Shown here: positions 8,343-16,800 of the stretch, in pieces | How positions within the stretch are numbered: position 1 is the stretch's first letter | How the letters are laid out: each line of letters starts with the position of its first letter | From: Stieleria sedimenti | GTDB taxonomy: Bacteria > Planctomycetota > Planctomycetia > Pirellulales > Pirellulaceae | Direction: 5' to 3' | Assembly (NCBI RefSeq): GCF_025060895.1 | Contig: NZ_JANZKV010000096.1 | Coordinates: 1 to 41,258 of the forward strand | DNA length: 41,258 bases | Program-made: the position numbers and the translations under genes | Notes under the pieces: model-generated | Database searches by the model: none | The model's input: only the letters and a program-made list of their open reading frames with translations | Told to the model about the DNA's origin: nothing

Positions 8343-9920
8343 ATGAATCGAAAGGTCCGAAACGTATTTCAGTGGACCCTGGTCGTCTGCTTGACCGTGA
8401 TGCTCGGCATCGGCCCTGCATCGGCCGGCGGCTTACTCAAACGCCTCCGCGGAAACTCGTCTGATTCATGCGCAGAGGTTTGCTGCCCGGAACCGGCTTG
8501 TGTTTCCCAGCCGATCTGTCCCGCGCCCGTGGTCACTTGCTGCGATCCGACCCCGGTGGTTTGCTGCGATCCCGTCCCGGCATGTGAAACGATTCCCTGC
8601 TCGCCGGTCGTGTCCGTCGATTGCTGTGGAAGTGCCGTCGCGCCCGCGGCCCACGAAACCGCACCGATGAGCACCACCCCAGGCGATTCAGCTACCGTCG
8701 AGGCACCACCGGCTCCAGAGCCGCCAGCAGAGCCCGAGCCAGAGCCGCCAGCAGAGCCCGAGCCAGAGCCGCCAGCAGAGCCCGAGCCAGAGCCGGCTAC
8801 AGAACCCGAGCCGGAGCCAGAACCGGCTACAGAGCCCGAACCGCCAGCCGCCGAAGCGGAAACTAGCGAAGCGGCGACCATGCCCGCCGAAAACGCCCCC
8901 CCAGCCGCGGAACCCAACCCGTTTGACCAGGCCCCGACGACCGAGCCCGAGCCACCGGCCACCGAACCGGCAGCCGAAGAACCCGCGCCGGCCGACGGCG
9001 GACTTGATGATCTGTTCGGTGACGCGCCCGCGACGGAAGCGCCCGCCGACGCCGCACCGGCCGCCGAAGAACCGATGGACGACCTGTTCGGCGATCCGGC
9101 TCCCGCCGACGCTGCACCGGCAACCGAAGAACCTGCACCGGCCGACGGCGGACTCGACGACCTGTTCGGTGACGCGCCCGCTGCGGAAGCCCCCGCCGAC
9201 GCCGCACCGGCCGCCGAAGAACCGATGGACGACCTGTTCGGCGATCCGGCACCGGCCGACGCTGCTCCGGCAACCGAAACGCCCGCACCGGCCGACGGCG
9301 GACTCGACGACCTGTTCGGTGACGCGCCCGCTGCGGAAGCCCCCGCCGACGCCGCACCGGCGACCGAAGAACCGATGGACGACTTGTTCGGCGATCCGGC
9401 ACCGGCCGACGCTGCACCGGCGACCGAAGCACCCGCACCGGCCGATGGCGGACTGGACGACCTGTTCGGCGACACGCCCGAACCAGCAGCCGACGCTTCG
9501 GACGCATCGTCGGCCACCGAGTCCCTGGACGATCTGTTCGGCGATCCGGGCGACGGCGAGAACGCACCGGCAACCGAAGAGAAGCCCGCCGATGACGCAG
9601 CGGACAATCTGGACGACCTGTTTGGAAAAACGCCCGCGGCCGAGGGTTCGCTGAGTGTTCAAGTCGTCTCGGTCGCACCCGCCGTCGCGATCAACCCGCT
9701 GGACGAGACCCATGTGCGAACGTGGATCGACAACACGGGCAAGTATCAGGTCGAAGGCCGCTTGATCGAAATCAACACCGACAACGTGCGATTGCTCAAG
9801 TCCAACGGCCGAACCTGCACGGTCCCCGCCGGACGACTGTGCCCGGCCGATGAGTCGTACGTCGATTCGATCCGCGATGAAGTCAAGCAGTCGCGATTGC
9901 CCTTGCTGAGCAGCAAGTAG
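8343..9920 (+). CDS. Secreted Cys-rich, DDLFGD-repeat protein with C-terminal SHD1-like domain
   Basis: The 525-residue protein starts with a Sec signal peptide (MNRKVRNVFQWTLVVCLTVM, likely cleavage after ASA, residue 28). A Cys-rich segment with 13 cysteines, many as CC pairs, spans residues 43-95. A Pro/Glu tract follows (EPEPPAEP in 24-bp DNA repeats, about 125-165). Next come nine copies of DDLFG (about 221-430), organised as a 50-residue unit containing GLDDLFGD and PMDDLFGD. The C-terminal part (about 454-525: RTWIDNTGKYQVEGRLIEI, then VRLLKSNGRTCTVPAGRL) resembles SHD1 (SLA1 homology domain 1), which is frequent in planctomycete secreted proteins. I infer an envelope or cell-wall protein in which cysteines form disulfides and the acidic repeats act as ligands or spacers. 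The 150-bp DNA repeat makes copy number prone to change. A terminator follows at 9952. Confidence 0.8.
   Translation: MNRKVRNVFQWTLVVCLTVMLGIGPASAGGLLKRLRGNSSDSCAEVCCPEPACVSQPICPAPVVTCCDPTPVVCCDPVPACETIPCSPVVSVDCCGSAVAPAAHETAPMSTTPGDSATVEAPPAPEPPAEPEPEPPAEPEPEPPAEPEPEPATEPEPEPEPATEPEPPAAEAETSEAATMPAENAPPAAEPNPFDQAPTTEPEPPATEPAAEEPAPADGGLDDLFGDAPATEAPADAAPAAEEPMDDLFGDPAPADAAPATEEPAPADGGLDDLFGDAPAAEAPADAAPAAEEPMDDLFGDPAPADAAPATETPAPADGGLDDLFGDAPAAEAPADAAPATEEPMDDLFGDPAPADAAPATEAPAPADGGLDDLFGDTPEPAADASDASSATESLDDLFGDPGDGENAPATEEKPADDAADNLDDLFGKTPAAEGSLSVQVVSVAPAVAINPLDETHVRTWIDNTGKYQVEGRLIEINTDNVRLLKSNGRTCTVPAGRLCPADESYVDSIRDEVKQSRLPLLSSK
9001..9480 (+). repeat. 150-bp tandem coding repeat (about 3.2 copies)
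   Basis: Equivalent positions at 9001, 9151, 9301 and 9451 (each gact..gacgacctgttcgg-like) are spaced by exactly 150 bp. The unit encodes 50 residues with two DDLFGD motifs and alternating Ala/Pro/Glu spacers. Copies differ mostly at synonymous or conservative positions. Confidence 0.9.
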
Positions 9921-9951
9921 CGTCCGAACTTGACATCAGGAAACGATACAG

Positions 9952-9986
9952 CGAGCCTATCGCATCCGCGATGGGCTCGTTTTTTT
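9952..9986 (+). terminator. Rho-independent terminator
   Basis: Arms 9952-9963 and 9968-9979 form a 12-bp stem with one G-T pair and loop atcc, followed by seven T residues (9980-9986). It ends the secreted repeat protein transcript 32 bp after its stop codon. Confidence 0.88.
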
Positions 9987-10023
9987 GTTGACCGCCATTT
10001 CGGCCTGTTGATTGAAGCCCGCC

Positions 10024-10545
10024 ATGACCGACACCGTCCGATTGATGCATTACGACCCGCGCTGGCGGCAGGAGTTCGAGCAAACGCGAAGCGGGATCTT
10101 GCACAGTTGCCTCGGTTGGGTGATCGACGTTCAACACATCGGCAGCACCGCGATCGGTGGCATGATCGCCCGCCCGGTCCTGGATGTGGTTGCGGCGGTC
10201 CGCGATGACAATGATTCCCAGCAAGCGATCGCCGAATCATCAGACATGATCGAGGGGCTGAATTTCAGACGCGTCGGCACACCAATGTGGGCCGCCGAAG
10301 CGATTGTGTTCTGCAAGCCACGTAGCGGGGAAGAAACCCATCGCGTGTTTTTGACCTATTTAGATAGTCCGTTTTATCGCAGTTCGATCGCCGTCCGCGA
10401 TGCGTTACGTTCCGATCGGGAACTCTCGCTGAGGTTCGAGGAAACCAAAGTCACCCGCTGGCGACGGGGAGCCGGCGAGCCGCAAAAATACGCCGATGAC
10501 AAATCGGTTTTCTTTGCGCATCTGATCGAGCACCACGGGGGCTGA
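10024..10545 (+). CDS. GrpB family protein (nucleotidyltransferase-fold, UPF0157)
   Basis: The 173-residue product shows the GrpB signature VQHIGSTAIGGMIARPVLDV (residues 36-55). The GST motif and Asp54 correspond to the polymerase-beta-like nucleotidyltransferase active-site region. Conserved downstream segments include THRVFLTYLDSPFYRSSIAVRDAL and the terminal EPQKYADDKSVFF. The biochemical role of the family is not established; AMP/nucleotidyl transfer is an inference from the fold. I chose the ATG at 10024 over an in-frame TTG at 10012; neither has a clear Shine-Dalgarno. It ends 32 bp from the convergent yaaA gene. Confidence 0.82.
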   Translation: MTDTVRLMHYDPRWRQEFEQTRSGILHSCLGWVIDVQHIGSTAIGGMIARPVLDVVAAVRDDNDSQQAIAESSDMIEGLNFRRVGTPMWAAEAIVFCKPRSGEETHRVFLTYLDSPFYRSSIAVRDALRSDRELSLRFEETKVTRWRRGAGEPQKYADDKSVFFAHLIEHHGG

Positions 10546-10577
10546 ATCATATCGGGTGGGTCAAAGAGGCGTACGTC

Positions 10578-11345
10578 TTACCCGCGCAAGAACACCGGCG
10601 CGGTTTCGCTGGACGATTCGGAGTCGTAGCGATAACCGTCTTCGGCAAACTTCACCAGCTTGGCCGGCGTTTTGACTTTGTTTCGAATCACCCAGGAGGC
10701 CATCGTCCCGCGCGCCTTTTTGGCAAAGTAGCTGATCACGCGAGACTTGCCGTTACTCTGCTCTTTGAACACCGGTGCAACGATCTCGGCCTGGACGCTC
10801 TTTTTCTGAATGCTCCGGAAGTATTCGTTCGACGCCAGATTCAACAGGTACCGCGAGTCGGTTGCGTCGAGTTGCTCGTTGATCGATTGCGTGATTCGCG
10901 TTCCCCAAAACGCATACAGATCCTTGCCACGACGGGTCTTTAGTGCCGTGCCCATCTCCAACCGATACGCCAACATGGAATCGAGTGGCCGCAGCACGCC
11001 ATAAAGTCCGGAAAGGATTCGCAGATGATCCTGCGCGTACAGCAGTTGTTTTTCCGTCATCTGGTCGGCCTGAAGCCCGAGATAGACGTCTCCCTTGAAC
11101 GCCAAAACTGCCGGCCGAGACGCCTCTTCGGGCATCGGAAGCTGCCAGTCCTGATAGCGTCCATGATTCAGTTCGGCCAGATTCTCGCTCACGCCCATCA
11201 GCGTCTGGATCTGCTTGGGGGTTTTCTTCTTGAGCAAGTCGACCAGCTTTTCGCTCTCGGCGAGCCACTCGGGAGTGGTCCGTGCCGGGACCTTCGGTCG
11301 GGATTCATAGTCCAGTGTCTTGGCCGGCGAAAGAACGATCAGCAT
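10578..11345 (-). CDS. yaaA: Peroxide stress protein YaaA (UPF0246)
   Basis: The 255-residue protein is full length for YaaA and has the family hallmarks: N-terminal MLIVLSPAKTLDY, the ALxFKGDVYLGL segment, LRILSGLYGVLRPLDSMLAY, KDLYAFWG and a terminal EDGYRYD. In E. coli YaaA lowers intracellular free iron during hydrogen peroxide stress; the same role is assumed here. I chose the ATG at 11345 because homologues begin at this residue. The frame stays open upstream, but that extension runs antisense through the methyltransferase gene. It is convergent with the GrpB gene and divergent from the methyltransferase. Confidence 0.93.
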   Translation of the reverse strand: MLIVLSPAKTLDYESRPKVPARTTPEWLAESEKLVDLLKKKTPKQIQTLMGVSENLAELNHGRYQDWQLPMPEEASRPAVLAFKGDVYLGLQADQMTEKQLLYAQDHLRILSGLYGVLRPLDSMLAYRLEMGTALKTRRGKDLYAFWGTRITQSINEQLDATDSRYLLNLASNEYFRSIQKKSVQAEIVAPVFKEQSNGKSRVISYFAKKARGTMASWVIRNKVKTPAKLVKFAEDGYRYDSESSSETAPVFLRG

Positions 11346-11495
11346 GATATCGATGGGAAGCGGTGTGGACGGGGGGATCGTGATGTGATGTGAAACGGTG
11401 TGGTCGACCGCAGTGGTAGACGGGGGATTGTAGAACGAGTAAAAGCCTTGCCAATCACCGAAGCGTTTTCGTCCTCCTCCGTCAAGTGACACGCC

Positions 11496-12278
11496 GTGCA
11501 AGAACTGAACGAATCCATCTACGACCACCCGAAGTATTACGATCTGGTCTTCGGGGCCGATTGTGCCGCGGAGACCAAGTTCATTCTGGGTTGTGCGGAG
11601 CAGTATTCGAGCCGACCGGCGAAACGATTTTTCGAGCCGGCGTGCGGGACCGGGCGGTTGCTGTACTCCCTCGCCCGCCGCGGTCACGACGTCGACGGCT
11701 TGGATTTGAACCCCAAAGCGATCGAGTTCTGCAACGCCAGGTTTGAGCGTCACGGGATGCCTTATCGCGCCTTTGTGGCCGACATGTCGGACTTTCGGCT
11801 GCGAAAAAAAACGGATGTCGCGTTCAACACCATTAACAGCTTTCGCCACCTGCCGACCGAAGCGGCCGCACGCGGGCACTTCAATTCGATGGCCGATGCG
11901 GTCCGCGTCGGGGGACTCTACCTGCTGGGCGTGCACCTGACTCCGACCAAAGCGATACCGAGTGAAGGGGAATCGTGGTCGGCTCGTCGAGGTCACCTGA
12001 CGGTCAACACGCACATGTGGACCAATTCACGCGACCCCAAACGACGCGTCGAACGGTTCGGCATTCGGTTTGATATCCATCGTCCATCGGGCTCGGTGCG
12101 GATCGTCGATGAACTGGTGCTGCGCAGCTACACGATGCGTCAGATGAAGGCGTTGATCGATCACAGTGGTTTGTGGGAGATCGTCGAAACGTTTGACTTT
12201 GGCTATGACCTGTCGGACCCGATCACGGTCGATGCGGCGAGTGAAGATGTCGTCTATGTGCTCCGCCGCCGGCGTTGA
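11496..12278 (+). CDS. Class I SAM-dependent methyltransferase
   Basis: The 260-residue product starts at GTG (11496) with the typical YYDLVFG opening. It has motif I FEPACGTGRL (46-55), the acidic post-motif-II GLDLNP (68-73) that contacts the SAM ribose, and VADMSDF (94-100) at the adenine-binding turn. The C-terminal half (VNTHMWTNSRDPKRRVERF and following) is the substrate-side domain of Methyltransf_25/11-type small-molecule methyltransferases. The substrate cannot be inferred. The GTG is the first usable start; no good Shine-Dalgarno is visible. It is divergent from yaaA with about 150 bp between the starts. Confidence 0.85.
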   Translation: MQELNESIYDHPKYYDLVFGADCAAETKFILGCAEQYSSRPAKRFFEPACGTGRLLYSLARRGHDVDGLDLNPKAIEFCNARFERHGMPYRAFVADMSDFRLRKKTDVAFNTINSFRHLPTEAAARGHFNSMADAVRVGGLYLLGVHLTPTKAIPSEGESWSARRGHLTVNTHMWTNSRDPKRRVERFGIRFDIHRPSGSVRIVDELVLRSYTMRQMKALIDHSGLWEIVETFDFGYDLSDPITVDAASEDVVYVLRRRR

Positions 12279-12361
12279 GCCGACAGGATGACAACGCGTT
12301 TCCGCCCGGCTCCAAGGACTCGCTCGCAATCAAACGACCTTGTTAGCGGAACGGCACGAGC

Positions 12362-12476
12362 GGGCTGTCGATTTCGTCGACGTTCCGAAATCTAAACGAT
12401 GATCCCAGCCCGAACGCGTTAGCGAGGGGCGCCGCGTGACCCTTTGCTCACGCATGCGGACCTCAATCGACAGCCC
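12362..12476. repeat. Inverted 12-bp repeat arms in an intergenic element
   Basis: gggctgtcgatt at 12362-12373 is the exact reverse complement of aatcgacagccc at 12465-12476. The roughly 90 bp between them has no coding signal. The arms resemble the aaatcgacaggc motif at 7-18 and 4857-4868, so this belongs to the same family of planctomycete-type intergenic repeats. Confidence 0.5.
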
Positions 12477-12540
12477 ACGAGCCGTCCGGGTCCGCTTGAA
12501 AACACCTTGAATGGCCGCAGGGCTCGCGCCCTGCCGCTAC
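12477..12540. repeat. Dispersed intergenic repeat, copy 2 (agggctcgcgccct core)
   Basis: The ordered blocks cgagccgtccg, cgcttgaaa and gcagggc-tcgc-gccctgc (stem 12517-12523 / 12528-12534) plus ccgctac match the element at 6035-6094. The palindrome is longer here, with 7-bp arms. It lies downstream of both the methyltransferase and the dehydrogenase, so it may serve as a shared 3' end. Confidence 0.6.
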
Positions 12541-12553
12541 AAAGCGACGAGTC

Positions 12554-13528
12554 CTAAGGCGATTGGGAACCGACGTCAAAGACGACCTTGAACGAATTCG
12601 GATTGACGGCCGACGCGAACGCGGGTTTGACCTGATCCAGCGTGTATCGATCGGTGATCAAACCGTCCACGTCGACTTGGCCGCCGGCCAGCGCATTGAG
12701 CGCTTTTGCAAACGGACCGCAGCGTGAACCGACGACGCAAATTTCGTCGATCACCAGCGCAGCGAGTGAAAGTTGATGCGGATCGGCGACGGTCGTCTTG
12801 AGCACCACCGTCCCGCGTGGCCGGACCAGGTGCATGGCCATCGGCAACCCGCTCGTCGATCCGCTGCAATCGACCACCACGTCGAATTTGTGATGGGGAA
12901 GCTCCGCGGGATCGGTCGACGGGACTTGAACCACTTCGTATCCACGATGTCCGAAACGCAGCAGTTTGACACCGTGTTTGCCGAACACGGTGATGCGGTC
13001 GGCAACGGATGAAAGTACTTGGGCCGACAGATAGCCCAATCGACCGTCACCCAAGATCGCGATCTGGTCGGAGGACGTGATCGCAACCTGTTCCAAGATC
13101 TCAAAGGCGGCGGCGAGCGGTTCGGTAAAGAGCGCCTGGTCGTCGGTCACGTTTTCGGGAACCACATGTAAATTGTGCCCCGGAATCGCGACGATTTCGG
13201 CGAACGCGCCGTCGTGACGATCGATCCCGATCACCGTCCGCTTGGGACAGTGTGTCGGTCGCCCGGCCCGGCAGGTCGGGCAGACCCGGCAATTGCAATT
13301 GATCTCGCCGACCACTCGGTGTCCCGCATGAACTCCCGTCTTCGCGATGCCGACAAATTCATGCCCCAAGATCCCACGGAACCCCATGTAACCGTGAGCG
13401 AGTTGCAGATCAGTTTCGCAAATTCCCGCCTGGAGAACCTGCACCAGCACTTCACCCTCGGCCGGCGTCGGTGCGGGGTGCGAACTCTGGTAGTGAAGAC
13501 CGCCTGGGTCCAGGATGATCGCTTCCAT
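12554..13528 (-). CDS. Zinc-dependent medium-chain alcohol dehydrogenase family protein
   Basis: The 324-residue MDR-superfamily enzyme has catalytic-zinc ligands Cys37 (GICETDLQL), His56-Glu57 (GHEFVG) and Glu136 (TEPLAAA). The structural-zinc cluster is Cys80, Cys83, Cys86 and Cys94 (NCRVCPTCRAGRPTHC). The nucleotide-binding loop is ILGDGRLGYLSAQV (158-171). It should oxidise an alcohol or polyol with NAD(P)+; the closest pattern is the threonine/sorbitol/alcohol dehydrogenase group. The usual GICGTD has Glu in place of the second Gly. It starts at the ATG at 13528, preceded by ggaaagag on the minus strand as a weak Shine-Dalgarno. It may be co-transcribed after the small zinc-ribbon gene, 64 bp upstream on the same strand. 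Confidence 0.87.
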   Translation of the reverse strand: MEAIILDPGGLHYQSSHPAPTPAEGEVLVQVLQAGICETDLQLAHGYMGFRGILGHEFVGIAKTGVHAGHRVVGEINCNCRVCPTCRAGRPTHCPKRTVIGIDRHDGAFAEIVAIPGHNLHVVPENVTDDQALFTEPLAAAFEILEQVAITSSDQIAILGDGRLGYLSAQVLSSVADRITVFGKHGVKLLRFGHRGYEVVQVPSTDPAELPHHKFDVVVDCSGSTSGLPMAMHLVRPRGTVVLKTTVADPHQLSLAALVIDEICVVGSRCGPFAKALNALAGGQVDVDGLITDRYTLDQVKPAFASAVNPNSFKVVFDVGSQSP

Positions 13529-13592
13529 GGGGCTCTTTCCGAATCTCAGCTTTGGATCTCGATTTCAATCGGCGCACAACATGCCCCCGAGT

Positions 13593-13790
13593 TTACCCGC
13601 GACCACCTTCGCAACAGGTTTCACAAATCGAGTGGCAACGGGAACACTGCAATTTACCGCGAATCTCGATCAGCGTTTTGCCACGACAGACCGGACAGAC
13701 GCCGTGTCCACTGGCGCCGCAGGTGGCATCGGCTGAACTCGTCGACGTGACGTTTCTCGCGGCCAACGGAGTGGTGTCCTGTGAATCCAT
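13593..13790 (-). CDS. Small zinc-ribbon protein (65 aa)
   Basis: The short product has a dense Cys pattern: CPVC at 32-35, then IEIRGKLQCSRC with Cys49 and Cys52, then CETCC at 56-60, which suits one treble-clef or zinc-ribbon site plus extra ligands. I recognise the shape as typical of small planctomycete zinc-ribbon proteins but know no function. The ATG at 13790 is preceded on the minus strand by gaaggatgttggattg, giving a GAAGGA Shine-Dalgarno about 10 nt upstream. The frame is open further upstream, but that part is low-quality coding sequence reaching into the 3' end of giant gene A. It lies between gene A and the dehydrogenase on the same strand. Confidence 0.65.
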   Translation of the reverse strand: MDSQDTTPLAARNVTSTSSADATCGASGHGVCPVCRGKTLIEIRGKLQCSRCHSICETCCEGGRG

Positions 13791-13894
13791 CAATCCAACA
13801 TCCTTCACGCGTTTGATCAGTTGAACGAAACCAAAACCGCAGTCTATCCGCAAGGCTGGAACGGGTTCAACGGTGACAGCAGCAGGATTGTGCT

Positions 13895-16800
13895 TTAGCC
13901 AAGCATGGAGTCCAACCCTTCGTCGACCCCCGATCGTGAACTGCGATAGGCCGAAAGCATCGCAATCGGGTCGATGAACCGCCACGCAGGTAAACTGGAC
14001 GCGAACACCGTCATCAAGGCCCCGCCGCGCAATGCCCAGAACACGTATCCGATTGAAAACACACTCATCCCCGCGCCCGCGGCCCCGACCATCACCATCA
14101 TCGATGAGTCGTCGTCTTGCTGCTGGGGATCATCCCACTGCGTCCAAACGATGGCTTGCTGCAGGTCTCGACGCAGTAAACGCTCGAGTTGCTGCAGTTC
14201 AGGGGAGTGGCTGAGGGTCAAACTGGAGGCATCGCTTGAGACCGCATAGACCCCGTAAAGTTGTCGCTCGCCCCGTATCACTTCGTCCGGCAACCCGCCG
14301 CTACCCCGCGCATCACTCCCATCGGACGTTCCCGCGACGCCACCGTCCGCTTTGACACCTGGACCATGCAGGACCGATGCCAGGGCGATGCCGGAATCTT
14401 CGCCGGACGTTGCAGTCGCCTCGGTGCTGTCCGTTGATTCGTCGAATTCCGATTCAATCTCCGATGGAGTGTCGGCATCCGATTCGGTCGCGTTCTCTGT
14501 CTCGGGCTCCTCAGAATCCGGATCAGTTGGTGACGTCGCCACCGATCCGCTGACCGCCGGCGCGGCGACGGGCACGTCAAGGACCACCTCGGCGACATTG
14601 CTCGAAAGCGTCCCGTCGGTGACTCGGTAAAAGAACGAGTCTTGGCCGAAGAAGCCCGCGTTCGGTGTGTAGGTGAAATTGCCGCCCGGATCCAAACTGA
14701 ACGTGCCGTTGGTCGGCCCGGCAACCAACACGATCGCCAGCGTGTCACCATCGATGTCGGTGTCGTTGAAGATCACCCCCGCCACTCCCACGGACAACGT
14801 TTCGCCGATCGGCACCGTGAACGATTCCCCGGTCGCCGCGGGGGCTTCATTGACATCCGTGACGGCGATCGAGTTCGTCATCGTGGTCGTCGAACCGTCA
14901 CTGCTCGTGGCCCGAACCGTGATCGTTTCGCTCGACGACGTTTCGTGATCGAGCGCTCCGGCAACCCGGACAATCCCCGTCGTCGTTTCGATCGAGAATC
15001 GTCCGCCGGCGTCGTCGTCGAGCGAATACGTGACAGTGGCGCCGGCGTCTACATCGCTTGCCAGTGCAGTGATGCCGACGAGGGTTCCGGACACCGCGTC
15101 TTCGGCAACGGAATTGGCCGACGGATCAACGTCAGCAATCGCGCTGATCGCATTGTCGTTGACGGGAGTCACCGTGATGGTGAAGCTCCCGGCGATCGCC
15201 GACGCGCCGTCTTCACCGCCATCGGCGAGCGTAAACCCAAAGCCATCGCCGACCGTCTCGCTATCGTCGTGACTGTACGTCACGTCTCCATTGTCCAGAT
15301 CCGCCTGCGTGAACGTATCACCCAGCGTGAGTGTCCCGAATCCCGCCAACGTCAGCGTCCCGTTGTCGACGTCGTCCGTCAGGGTGTACGTCAAGTCCAT
15401 CGAAGCATCGTCAACGTCACTACCGCTGAGCATGCCCGGCGCGATCGCGGTTCCCGTCGATCCTTCGGCAACCGTCATCCCTGTATTCGATGCCAAGTTC
15501 GGTGAATCATTGACCGCAGTGATATCGACATTAACCGTTCCGATCGTTTGATCCGTTCCGCCACCGGATCCGGTGTTGCCGCCGTCGTTGGCGACCACCT
15601 GGATCGTGTCGGCGTCGTTGCCGAAGGTGTGCGGCGCAGAGTGCAAGTACTGAATGTTGGCCGGCGTGTCCAAGAACGTGTTCAAGTCCGCGAGTGTTCC
15701 GGTCAGGGTCAGTGTCCCCGTGCCCGATCCGCCGACGGTGACTCCACCGCCCGTCGAAGCCGATAAATCCCCGCCGGTCGAAGTTGTCAGCGTGACGGTT
15801 AGGTTGCCGCCGTTCTCATCCAGGTCGCTTAAATTCAGCGCCGACAGATCGACGTCGCTGCTGACATCTTCGGTGACCGTGATGTCGCTCGGCAGTCCGG
15901 CGCCCGTCGGGTCGTCGTTGGTCGCCGCGATCGAGATATCACGCGTTTGTGTGTTGGAATCCACATCGCCATCGTTGACGGTGAACGAGACCGTGCGGGT
16001 CGCGATCGATGGATTGTCGCTGCTGTTGGTGTAGGTGATGCTGCGGAGGGCGACTTCGTACTGGGCCACCGTTGCGGTGCCAGAGAGTGTCAGCGTGCCG
16101 CTGCCGGCGTTCCAGACGCCGCTGATCCCGTTCTGATCGACGAAGCTCAGCACGTCTTCACCGCTGGCGTAGTTCCCGGTGATTTGGACCACCGCTGTTT
16201 CCAGATTGGCGTCATCGACATCGCTCAGAGTCAACGTCGACGTGATCGCCACCGCGCCGTCATTTTCCGTGTAGGCCAGCGTGCTGCCTTCGATCGATGC
16301 CTCTACCGGAGCATCGTTGACATTACTGATCGTCCAGTTGAACGTGCTGCTGGAGGTCGTTCCCGCACCGTCATCGACCGTGAAATCAAAACTGTCCGAT
16401 GAAGTTTGGCTGCCATCGTGATCGTAAGTGATCAGGCCCGCATCGATATCGGCTTGCGTGAAGGTGTCGCTGACGTTCAACGCTGAACCGAGACGGTACA
16501 GGGTTCCGTTGGTCGGCACCGCATCAACCGTGTAAACCAATTGCGAATCCGTGTTGTCCACGTCGGTCGTCTCCAGCATCGCCGTGGTCACGGTGTTGCC
16601 GACCGATCCTTCCGGAACCGTGGCGCCGGTGTTGGTCGCCAGCACCTGCTCATCATTGACCGCGGTAATATCGACGTTGACCGTGCCGATCGTTTGATCC
16701 GTTCCGCCACCGGAACCCGTGTTGCCGCCGTCGTTGACGACCACTTGGATCGTGTCGGCGTCATTGCCGAACGTGTGTGGCGTGCCGTGCAGGTACTGGA

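Noticed and set aside
6937-8346. 469-codon plus-strand frame opposite the histidine kinase
   Set aside because: The sense strand has complete HAMP, HisKA and HATPase motifs. The antisense product shows only composition effects of GC-rich codons.
9001-9480. 150-bp direct repeats considered as a CRISPR or minisatellite array
   Set aside because: The units are in frame, encode the DDLFGD motif, have no unique spacers and lie inside a signal-peptide protein.
11346-12014. Upstream extension of the YaaA frame
   Set aside because: It runs antisense through the methyltransferase gene; YaaA homologues start at MLIVLSPAKTLDY.
14642-15505. Plus-strand open frame of 287 codons (and its twin at 37156-38019) inside giant genes A and C
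   Set aside because: It is antisense to well-supported cadherin modules, Arg/His-rich and without a domain or ribosome site. It recurs only because the sense strand is duplicated.
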